In this document: positions 46,155 through 56,343 of the stretch, in pieces | Numbering within the stretch: the first letter of the stretch is position 1 | Layout: each line of letters begins with the position of its first letter | Source of the DNA: Daucus carota subsp. sativus | Lineage: Eukaryota; Streptophyta; Magnoliopsida; Apiales; Apiaceae | Direction: 5' to 3' | Length of the DNA stretch: 64,000 bases | NCBI RefSeq assembly: GCF_001625215.2 | Contig: NC_030382.2 | Coordinates: 28,134,610 to 28,198,609, forward strand | Position numbers and translations under genes: made by a program | The notes under the pieces: model-generated | The model's input: the letters and a program-made list of their open reading frames with translations, nothing else | Databases searched by the model: none | Told to the model about the DNA's origin: nothing

Positions 46155-46721
46155 AGAGGGTTTTATATCAAACTGGCCACCCGTTCTGTCAAAATATCTC
46201 ACTTGACCCACTAATCTCATCGGAGACTCATTTAAGCCACTATAAACCAAATATATATCATTTTAGCCACATCACTATCATACATCTTTACTTAATCGTT
46301 TATCAAAAATCAACCGTTTGTTTTTTTTTTATCACAAAACCACTTCGAGTACGTTTGTAATTGTGTCTAGTATTTATCAAAATAATTTGAAAAATTCTAA
46401 AGCAACATAGTCATGTAGTTAAAAAAAATATAGCTATAAATATATATTTATGTGATCACTCTAGCTATGTTGCTTTAGGAATTCCCAAATTATTTTGATA
46501 AATACTAGAGATAATTATAAATATATTCGAAGTGGTTTTGTTATAAAAATAATCATTGATTTTTGATAAATGATTAAGTAAAGAGGTATGAATAGTCATG
46601 TAGGTAAAATGATATATATTTGATTTATAGTGGCGTTTATGAGTCCACGATGAGATGGGGGGGGGGTGTCAAGTGAGATATTTTGACACAACCGGTGGCT
46701 AGTTTGATATAAAACCCCTCT
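46155..46721. mobile_element. Foldback element with about 250-bp inverted arms
   Basis: The left arm (AGAGGGTTTTATATCAAACT to AAAGCAACATAG, 46155 to about 46411) is a near reverse complement of the right arm (CTATGTTGCTTTAGG to GATATAAAACCCCTCT, about 46465-46721). A loop of roughly 50 bases contains TATAGCTATAAATATA. There is no ORF. The arms still pair over almost their whole length, so a transcript would make a very long hairpin. Flanking target duplication not clear. Confidence 0.85.
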
Positions 46722-49700
46722 TTATAATATATTAATTACAATAATACTATCACCTTGAAAAACTTGCAGATTTACGTTTATTCTAAAAACCTACCACTAG
46801 TTTTCAAATATACGGTAATTTACATCCCCTCTCTTCTCACTCTTTACGCCTCTCCTTTCTATCTCCCCATCCCTCTCCTCACCCCTCTCTCAGTCTATGA
46901 AATGAATTGGGCTCTCTTTTTCTCTATTTCCCTACCCTCACCCTCTCTCAATCGGTAGGGTGAATTGGGTTTCATATTTTTGAGAAATAAAAAATTGATT
47001 TAAACTTGATCAAAGGTAACTGTACTGTGTGTATGATTGTATGTGTGATTGTGTTGTTGGTGGTTGATGGTTGTATGTATTTGTAGGGTTGATTGCTGAC
47101 GACGGTTTCTTTGTTTATCGGTAGTGTGTCAGTGTTGATAGGTTATCGGAGTTTGGCAAAGTGGCAGGGTCAAAACGAAGGAGACGAGAAGGAAGATTGA
47201 GAAAGAGAGAGAAGTATAGAGATATAAATAGACTGTAAGTATTGGTTGCTGATGGTTGCTTTGATTTGATTTTGAGTTGTTTTAGTTGATTTTTTGTCTT
47301 TAAGTTGTGATATTATTATTAGCCCCCAGGGGTACTCATTGAATCTTTGCAACCAATGACAACTTATTATGCAATTAAATGTGATTTAAAATTTTTTTTC
47401 TAAAAGTTACATTCATTGTTGCAAATATGGTTGTTGGTAGTTGCAAATATGGTTGCGTATTCAAAATCGTATTTTTGTAATTTTATTTTTGAAAAAACAT
47501 ATTTTTACAATTTTTCTTAGAAAATGATAGTATTGCAAAATATTTCCTAGACTTGAGTATTTATGAAAAAAACCTAAAATTTACTTTGTAAAAAGTATGG
47601 AATTGAAATTTTTATTCATAATTTCAAATTACCAAAATTATTTGTATATTCAGTGTGTGGATGGGTGTGTGGGTGCGGGCTTGCGTGTGTTGATATCATT
47701 CTTGTAGTTGGGTCCTTCATGATCAACTATTGGAGCTTGTATTTTCGGATAAATTAGTATCATTGTGTTCACAATCACATAATTAGATTAAGATCATTTT
47801 GTTAAAAAACACATGATTAGGATTGTTTATTATTTTGTCCATCTTATTAGATAAATTATATTAAAAATTAATTTTTTATTGAATAATGAATTTGTATATT
47901 TTTTCCAATAGATGTCAAAAGTGTTGATGTCAGTCAGATTAATATGAGCTAATATAGTCAATACATTTTAAGATTTCGCACAAGAGTACAACTACAACAA
48001 CTGATCACGATGTGAATCACAAGCAATAATATGTTCTGGTTGGTTCTTTCTTCACAGATTTCGAGGGCGGAATCCTTATAAGAGGAGAAGTCTGTGATGA
48101 CTCGGATATTTCTTCAAATATTTATTAGTTGTTATTAATTTTATCAAAAGAGGAGAAATATTTATTTTTAATATTATTCTAGTTTGATGAATTTTCAAAA
48201 ACAATTAGTTATTTATTTAAGTAATTCCAAGTCTAAAACAATCGAGAATTTTATTCTTTGAAATATCATGTGGATAATATTTTTATGTGTAGTTTATTTG
48301 AAAATGTGTGCAATCATGTGACTAACTATTAAATGCATTATATATTCATGTGCATTTTTGGATTTGAATTCATGTGAGCATTTAATGCTGATTTTTATTA
48401 AAATCATTATTTTGAGATTTCAAGATAATTCAAAATTATTTTTTATATTCATAATTTTAACTGATATTTGCTTGTACCAATTATTTTATGTAAACTTAAA
48501 TTTTAAAAATATCCGATTTTTTATTTTTTGAGTTATTTAAAAAATTTCAAATTTTGCAAGTGATTATTTTATTATTTCTAAAGAAAAGGAAATTTCAAGC
48601 AATTGAGGTTTAAGTGAATATACAATTTTGCGAGTAAATATATTATTTGCAATATTATTTGAATTCATGTGAATATTTGATTTAATTGTTGTAGATGTTA
48701 GAATGTGTATTTAAATTGTTTATTTACCGTTAGAGAGCGTGATTTTAGTGATTGCAACAATTATATTTAATGATTACTCGACCTTTTTAAAACTAAATAA
48801 ATACATATATACAAGTCAACCACTACTCATCACCACAACCGTTGATTCCGGCCACCGTCATCAATTTTGTCTATCACCAAATTCCGTCGATTCATTGCAA
48901 CTAGGGGGCTGAAGGGAGATCTAGGGAGAGGGAGAAAGAGAAGAAAGGAGAAAAGAGTGAAAATAAAGTTCATGGAGGGGATGGGTGGGGTGAGGGATGA
49001 GCAGGGATGGAGCTGGGTTGAAATCGGCCGGTAGTTTCGACGGCAGATAAACTAAAGTGGTGATGGGAGTAGAGCAGGGTAATGATACTGGGATGCGGGA
49101 AAGAAAGGAGATGAGAGGCGGGACAAAGTGACGACAATGTGTTTGGGAGAGGGCTGGTGGTTTTGGTGGTGACGACGTGAATGGTGGGTTGGAGGCGTGG
49201 GTGGAGATGTCAACTAAATCCATTGAGTTGAGGAAGATTTTATTTTTATTTTTGACCAGAGTTGAAAAAGATAATCACTAACATAAATACAGTGATAATG
49301 ATGTTTCTAGTTTTTATTATAGTATTTGTTTCTAATTTATATATATAATATGCTCGGATCAGATTGGATCATATATGATGAGATCGATTTTAATTCAAAT
49401 TTGATCCATAAGTAACTCAATTACTCTAGTCGGATCAGATTTTAGAACAAATTAATCAGGACTGGGTTGGAACAAATATTCTATTTACGGCCTTTTCGGC
49501 TTAGATCTGATTACCCAAACTTTATTGTTTTTCCTTTCTTATCACAACACACTTTACTTTTTAGGCTCGATGAGTTTACAGTTTTTCTTTAACTACTCCT
49601 TATTATTTTGAAACAAAGGTTTTAATTTAATAATGAAAAATATATACATTTACGCAAATGATCGAGTCGAAGAAATAGTAAATTGTAATCGCCTTCAAGC

Positions 49701-50246
49701 GACTGATAAACGATATATATTTTAAAGATAATGTATATACAAATACAATTACCTAATTCAGGCATTCACATTCTTTGATATCTCTTCATCATATCTCGAT
49801 AGACCTATCGTTTAAGCTATTAACCAGAACTGATTTCATACAAAATTTTATCACCAAATCAAGACCCTTGTTTACAATCAATAAGCGTAAACAAACCTCA
49901 AACCAAGGAGAGAAAACTAGCTGAAAATATAAGTCAAAAATCGAAATAAAAGCAAACTGAAAACAAGTGAAAAAAAAAACTTAGATCTTCTTAAAAAAAA
50001 GACAACTTAGATCTGATAGTCGAAACCACAATATAGGCGACTAACTCTCGAATCCGATAAGCTTCGGTTTAATCGAAGGAAAAAGGTAAATCAAAAACTT
50101 CGATGATGTAGATGTAGAAAAAACAAACCAAATTTAATCAAAGGATAGAAATCCTTCCCCGAAAAAGAAGATTACTGAAGAAAACAAAACAAATAAAACA
50201 AGTAAAAGAGTTTGGGATTCGACGAAACTCCGTCGACTATAAAGTT
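46722..50246. other. Long intergenic stretch, no gene seen
   Basis: AT-rich with T-rich/CT-rich blocks (46820-46950) and a purine-rich block (48905-49220) whose complementary frame looks Pro/Ser/His-rich because of composition. No RNA gene, LTR end or Helitron end was found. Confidence 0.5.
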
Positions 50247-51073
50247 TAAGAGCATCTCCAACCATGAGAAACCCTTAGCTAAAAGTCCAGATGACGTACC
50301 AAAATTAAAAATTATAACAAATGGCCACAAAAAACAGCACTACAACCATAGCAATCCCTTATCTATAATTATAGTCATCCCTTGTGGATGACTATATTTG
50401 TCGAACCACTACAGATCTGCAGGGAATTTCACGTCATATCTCGCAATTTATTTTCCTCCTTCCTGCTGATTACATTATTTATTACCATATTAAACTAATA
50501 TATTCTACTTATAACAATTTAAATATTAATAACATATTATTTTTAAATTATAGCCAATCAATATAGCCAATACGATTGAAGCATAATGTCTTAGAGCATC
50601 TCCAACCATTCAAAATCTTTAGCTAAAATATGAGTTGGTATGCCAAAAATAAAAAATTTAGCCAACAGCTTGAAAAATTCATACTCCAACCATACTCAAC
50701 TGTTGTCTATAATTTTAGCCAACCTCCTATGGATGACTAAATTTGTCGAACCTCTACAGGTCTGTAAGAAATCTGTAGCTAGGAAGATTGCACATCATTT
50801 ATTACCGTATTAAACTGATATATTCTATTTTAACAATCTAAAATATTAATAACATACTATTTTTAAATTATAGCCAACCAATATAGCCAATACTACTGAA
50901 GCAAAATGGCTTACAGATTCAACAAATTTTACATAATGTCTTACAAGTCCCATTTAGCCAACGATTATAGCCAACGCCGTCGGAGATGCTCTTACAAGTT
51001 CAACAAATTTTACATAATATCTAACATGTCCAATTTAACCGATAATTACAGGCAACGTCATTGGACATGCTCA
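50247..51073. mobile_element. Two tandem copies of an AGAGCATCTCCAACC MITE
   Basis: Copy 1 starts TTAAGAGCATCTCCAACCAT at 50247. Copy 2 starts TTAGAGCATCTCCAACC at 50591 and ends GTCGGAGATGCTCTTAC at about 50993, the inverted counterpart. They share ATTATAGCCAAYCAATATAG, GTGGATGACTA-like and other blocks. Copy 1 lacks its own right end. The 81-bp stretch 50911-50991 (TTACAGATTCAACAAATTTT...) is repeated with about 15% change at 50992-51072. Confidence 0.75.
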
Positions 51074-51632
51074 CTCCCAGCCGGCGTCGGGAGAAAAAGA
51101 AAACGCAAAGGGTTTTTTTCCATGTGTTTGTATCCTCCTTTAAGTCCACTTTTTGTTATACTTTATTGTTATATGTGCTGAAGAGGTATTCTGAAACTGT
51201 TTTTTCTGAGACAAGGCAATGAAGGCATCATCAACTTCTTGAAATCTGAGAAAAATATCATAACAAGTTGTATACAGTACACATCATCTGCATCTCGCAT
51301 CTCTTGATTTATTTCGGTGTAGAAGCAAAAACTCATTCTTCATTTAAATTAGAGTGCATAACATTTTTAATATAATTATCTGCTGAAAACTTTTACTAAT
51401 ATCTCAAGATTCTTTAGCTGATCGCTTAAAATGATGTTAGAGTTGAATTTCACCGAAGACAAAAACACATTTACAAAGTTTCGAGTGAGAAAAAATATGT
51501 AATATCCTGATTTTAAGAGGACGTCTTTTTACCGCATGAATTTATTTACGCACACCCCCACGACATAAGTGCCATACTGGCTACTGCCATGTGTTAATTC
51601 TTAGAATTTAGCAATATTTTACGTTCATCCCT

Positions 51633-51645
51633 CCCCTATATAATG
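51633..51645 (+). promoter_or_regulatory. Probable TATA box of the GDSL esterase gene
   Basis: CCCCTATATAATGCC lies about 105 bases before the ATG at 51744, followed by a CT-rich initiator region (CTCCCTCCCCCTCTCTC). Confidence 0.6.
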
Positions 51646-51743
51646 CCAAGCCAGTTTTCACTAATCAAAAGCCTCTCTCCCTCCCCCTCTCTCTTTCTCT
51701 CTCTGTTTAAGAGCAATATATCTTGTGACAGATACTAAGATAT

Positions 51744-54333
51744 ATGAAGAAAATGAGTTGCAATCTGAAATCTGGGGTGGCCCTGGTGATGGCGTTGGTA
51801 ATAATGGGCATGATGGGAAGTTTGAGTGAATCAAAATGTGAATTTGAGGCAATCTTCAACTTCGGTGACTCCAACTCCGATACCGGTGGGTTCTGGGCAG
51901 CATTTCCGGCGCAGGGACCTCCCTATGGCATGACTTATTTCAAGAAACCTTCTGGCCGGGCTTCTGATGGCAGGCTTATCATTGATTTCTTGGGTATCTC
52001 ATCTTCCTTTTTATTTATTTTTTACCATTTACACTCACTCTACTAACTAGTCTCATAAATTTATTGCCTTTGTTCTGTATATTTTTCCATATCATGAATA
52101 AGAAAAATAAACAAACTTGATCAAGCAACTTTTGTTCTAAAAATCGCTGATTAATCACAATAAATCCTTGTTCCATAACTCACCGAAGACTGGGTGTAGT
52201 TACTAGTTAGGATGGTCCTCGGAGGAGTGAGTACATTTAAACATTGATGTATAATAATTATTGAGCTCAAGTGGGTGTATGGTCCATATGTGTATCATGC
52301 ACTGCATGGAGATAGGACCGGCTGGGCTAATGTTGGTATGAACATGTCACTACCTCATCTCATGCATTATTGTAGCAGAGAGGGAATCAGATGGTAGTTG
52401 CCAATCAATTCTCCTTCCACACATCCTCCCCATTTCGTTTGTAATCCCTTTCATATTTTGGTCCTTTGTTTTGGTTCCGCATAGAACTTAAATAAGCTCG
52501 ATCTGCCTCTAAAAAAAAAAGTAAGTTGGATCTGGAAGAGACTGCGGTGTTAACAAATTATTGAAGTTTTGTGCAGACGCTATGATCAAGTAACCGAAAA
52601 CTATATGACGTGAGGGTAATATAGATAAGACGAGACACCATGATCAAGTAGATACAAATAATAATAGTGAAAACATATTTTATATGCGGGTGACGCAAGA
52701 TCTGAATGGACGAGATAAATCTTCAATTTATTAGAATACGCTAATATTTATACTCTCTATTTTGACTTCTTGACCTACATTTAAAGGTGCTTTGACCATA
52801 TAATTAAATATATTATTTTTGTAAAAAAAAATGTGAAAAAAAATATTGATTTAATATGTTTATTCAAAAAAAAGAAAAAAAATATTTTTAATTATATGGT
52901 CAAAAAAATTCAAAATGCATGCGAAAAACTCTGATAATCAAGAACAGGTGGAGGAGTATGACTCATGAGAGGAAGTAGTCAATTAGTCATTAAGTGTATA
53001 CATGTTTTTTTTAACCTTATGAGACATGAATCTACAATAATTTATCTGCCATAGAAAATTTGTTGCAGCTGAAGCAATAGGAGTGCCATTTCTTAGTCCA
53101 TATTTACAATCAATTGGATCAAACTTTAGACATGGAGCCAACTTTGCAACACTTGCATCCACAGTTCTCCAACCCTATACTTCCTTGTTTGTTAGTGGTG
53201 TCAGCCCTTTCTATCTTGCCATTCAGCTCAATCAACTCAAGCAACTCAATTTCCTGACTCATCAACCTCACTCCCACAGAGGTAACACCATTTTTATCAA
53301 TATGATTATGTTTAATAGCTCGGAAATGATCATATTATCAAAAAATTATTATTATCATAAATTTTTGGCAGGAGGAACCAAACTTCCTCATCACAGTGTG
53401 CTTAAGAAATCTCTGTATGTATTTTATATCGGCCAGAACGATTTCACGGGGAACTTGGCAGCAATTGGCATAAAAGGAGTACAACAATATCTTCCTGATG
53501 TAGTTGATCAAATTGCTTATGCAATTAAGGTTAGTACATGCAACAACTAAACAAACTTTTTTTTTTTGATGTGTTTAGTATTTGCAATTAAATCTTACCT
53601 CATACATCAACCATTTTACATCAAAGTTTATATAGAGCACATTAACTAGAGGGCACTAATTTTGATTATGGGAACCGGAAGGAAATAAATGGAATGGGAG
53701 GAAGAACGTTTATGGTGCTAAATATTGCACCAATTGGTTGCTACCCTGCATTTTTAGAAGAGCTCCCCCATGACGAATCTGATGTTGATCAATTCGGATG
53801 CTTGATATCGTACAACAATGCAGTGGTGGAATACAACACAATGCTCAAAGATACTTTGTTCCAAGTCAAGAAACAACTCTCCAATGCTGATGTTATATAC
53901 GTTGACATCCATTCTGTGATGCTCGAGCTCTTCCAACACCCTACTCATCATGGTAAGTGTTTTTGCAGTGTCTGCACTGATTTCCAAACTGTCGCCAAAG
54001 TCTGTATTTTGTTATTTTATTTTCTGGTATAAATGTTCCAATTGATTTTTATATAATTTTTTAGGATTGAGGCACGGTCCAACAGCATGCTGTGGAGTTG
54101 AGGGTAATAAACACAAATTTAATCCTAAAGTGTTTTGTGGAAACACCAAGGTTCTTGATGGAAGAAATGTAACTGCACAAGCTTGTAGCGATCCACACAA
54201 TTATGTTAGTTGGGATGGAATTCATGCCACAGAAGCTGCAAACAAGATTGTGACGGAAGCCATTCTTAGTGGTTCGTACTTTGATCCTCCTTTCGATTTT
54301 CATAAATTTTGTGATATCCAACCTATTGGTTGA
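51744..54333 (+). CDS. GDSL esterase/lipase (SGNH hydrolase), five exons
   Basis: Exons 51744-51993, 53069-53281, 53372-53529, 53682-53952 and 54065-54333 join in phase into 386 residues. GT/AG is present at every intron; the acceptor before exon 4 (CCGGAAG) is weak. A signal peptide (about 1-31) precedes block I FNFGDSNSDTGG with the catalytic Ser43. Block III GQNDFTGN carries the oxyanion Asn, and block V has DGIHATEAAN with the catalytic Asp and His. GGRTFMVLNIAPIGCYPAFL and DPPFDFHKFC match the plant acetylesterase/alpha-L-fucosidase-like subgroup. A secreted or cell-wall ester hydrolase is likely; the substrate is unknown. Intron 1 is long (1075 bases) and carries a MITE. The neighbour at 54639 is convergent. 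Confidence 0.9.
52753..52956. mobile_element. Stowaway-like MITE in GDSL intron 1
   Basis: CTCTCTATTTTGACTTC on the left and GAACAGGTGGAGGAG on the right are imperfect inverted ends flanked by TA (52751-52752, 52957-52958). AT-rich interior. Confidence 0.55.
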
Positions 54334-54638
54334 GAAAATTAGGGAAGTAGTCTAGAAGGTGATGAATCATCCATCTGCTAAGACAGTCTTAAGAATAAAA
54401 ATTAAATGTTCAAATCCACTTCCTAAATAAACATTACTACCCTGCTTGAATGAGCTTCCCACATTCTTCTGCTGGTTTACCTCTAAAACCAAAACAAAAC
54501 AAAAAAGAAGCCCATCTGTAGACAATTTATTCATTATATATAACAAGTTCAAATGTATATTTACTCTTGAAGAATTGTGATGAACTACTGAAAGAATATC
54601 TAAACTAGGTGAGGAAAAATAGAGAGCAAAAGGTAGAA
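54334..54638. other. Short convergent 3' region
   Basis: Only 305 bases separate the stops of the GDSL gene (plus) and the DUF1191 gene (minus), so the two 3' UTRs and polyadenylation signals must lie within or overlap here. Confidence 0.5.
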
Positions 54639-55562
54639 TCAAGGAAAATAATCATTCTCAAGAACTGGTTGTGTTCTAATGATACTGGCCGAAGGCATTT
54701 TACTCTTTCCAATCCAAATAATATCTAAAGCCTCGCTTTTTTCTGACTCTTTCACCATAGTCTCTATCTTCCTTGTCTTCAACATTTTAAACACTAGAAT
54801 CCCAGACAAAATCAATGAGATAAACCCTCCACCTCCGATTATCAACCATAACCATACCTTCCCTCTCTTCTTCCTCTTCTTCATCGACGGTGGTGGCAAT
54901 GATGGCACAACTATAGAGAAATGACCTTGATCATAAGCATTACATGTGTAATTAGGCGCAGTCACACTACTAAACTCAACTTCACTTCCATCAGTCCCAA
55001 ATCTAACACATTTCATTGTCACATTGTCATTCTCTCCAAGTGAGATACTAGGGAACCGAACCACAATTGGATCTTCCCGGAGTCTGAATGTAACCATTCG
55101 ACTCCCATCCAAACCTGAATAATTTGCATCAGCACCGTAGACATGAAAACCAACCACAGGAGCGACAAACGTGTAATTAGGGACATCAAAATAGAAAGAC
55201 GACAAATTCCCCACATTCTGAAAAATCATGTCAACTCTGTTGACATAAGGCTCTGGTGATATCCGTTTGGGAATCATAAACAATGTCGAATTCCTCCCCC
55301 TATTCCACAAACTGCCACTTTTCAATCTGATATACGAAACCTCCACCCCTGAATAATTAGACGGTAGAGATATGTTATAGAGAGTACCTGTCCGCGGTCT
55401 CTTCACAGCCTTCTCTGCATACTCCCTAACAAATTCATCGAAAACAATAGAATCATAGGCTCGACTTCCCATTGCCAGGCTACTTGAGATAAATGAAAAC
55501 AGAAACACTAGTGACAAGTAGAACATCACAGTGATGATGTTCTTGTATCCCATCAAGATCAT
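54639..55562 (-). CDS. DUF1191-type membrane protein
   Basis: Single exon, 307 residues. A hydrophobic signal (about 4-31, ending SSSLAMGS) is followed by the DUF1191 ectodomain (about 36-215): EYAEKAVKRPRTGTLYNISL, IRLKSGSLWNRGRNSTLF, FQNVGNLSSFYFDVPNYTFV and APVVGFHVYGA. Several N-glycosylation sites are present. After a basic stretch (KKRKKRGK) comes a membrane span at about 235-258 and a short cytosolic tail. The family is plant-specific and of unknown function; the layout is of a secreted-type, single-pass surface protein. ATG at 55562 is the first; one at 55550 (MGYKN) is an alternative. A TATA-like TATATAAAA lies about 245 bases upstream on the minus strand (about 55804-55812). Confidence 0.85.
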   Translation of the reverse strand: MILMGYKNIITVMFYLSLVFLFSFISSSLAMGSRAYDSIVFDEFVREYAEKAVKRPRTGTLYNISLPSNYSGVEVSYIRLKSGSLWNRGRNSTLFMIPKRISPEPYVNRVDMIFQNVGNLSSFYFDVPNYTFVAPVVGFHVYGADANYSGLDGSRMVTFRLREDPIVVRFPSISLGENDNVTMKCVRFGTDGSEVEFSSVTAPNYTCNAYDQGHFSIVVPSLPPPSMKKRKKRGKVWLWLIIGGGGFISLILSGILVFKMLKTRKIETMVKESEKSEALDIIWIGKSKMPSASIIRTQPVLENDYFP

Positions 55563-56117
55563 ACATTCATGAGACTAAGATAATTTTTTCGAACAACAAG
55601 TCTTGACCACTGTTTTATTGTTGAATCAAGACAATTATGGTAATAAGATCAAATACAAGGAGGTTTGGAAAATGAATATGGAAATGATGATTAAGTACAG
55701 CTGGTGAGAAGGATTATACATGGAAGTCAAATAAGTGTATTCATGGGTTTGGTATATAGTAAAAAATGGAACAAATGGAATATTAAGGTGGTTGCCATGG
55801 GTTTTATATAACCTGCAACTTACAAATGTGAACTACTTTTAAGTTGTTAAGGTGTTTTCATATACTATTAAAAATGAAGTTGGGTTGATCAAAGATTGAC
55901 AGTTGGAAAGGGAATATATGTGCATGTATGTGTGTATAAATTGGATGCAAAAAGACAGAGTGGATATGACAGTCGATGCCAACAAGGGGATTGTTTATGG
56001 TATAAACACGCCGGAGAGGACGGAGCTGTGGACTTGATGTATGTACACACCATTGGACAATTTAGCAAGAATATATTTGTTATTGGATATTTGCTTTAAA
56101 CCAACAGTATATTCATA
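55563..56117. other. Promoter side of the DUF1191 gene and spacer
   Basis: Contains the putative TATA box (about 55804-55812) and no long frame with coding character. Confidence 0.5.
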
Positions 56118-56343
56118 CTCCCTCCGTCCCCTTTTACTTGTCCTTTTGGAAAAATAACGCATCTTAAGAAAATGTTAGTTGAAATTAGATAGAGTTGTGT
56201 ATATATATATATGCTAGTCAAACATCGGAAGTTGTTACTTTTTGAAAAAACATACAAAAAATTGCTTTGAAAAGAGAAGTGGACAAGTAATTTGGGACAA
56301 TTTTTTTTTTTAAAAAGGGACATGTAAAAGGGGACGGAGGGAG
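56118..56343. mobile_element. Stowaway MITE, 226 bp, well preserved ends
   Basis: CTCCCTCCGTCCCCTTTTAC at the left is mirrored by TAAAAGGGGACGGAGGGAG at the right, flanked by TA (56116-56117, 56344-56345). The inner GGACAAGTAATTTGGGACAA block is family-typical. Confidence 0.9.

Noticed and set aside
48921-49223. 100-codon Pro/Ser/His-rich frame on the minus strand
   Set aside because: It is explained by the purine-rich composition of the plus strand; no start context or homology.
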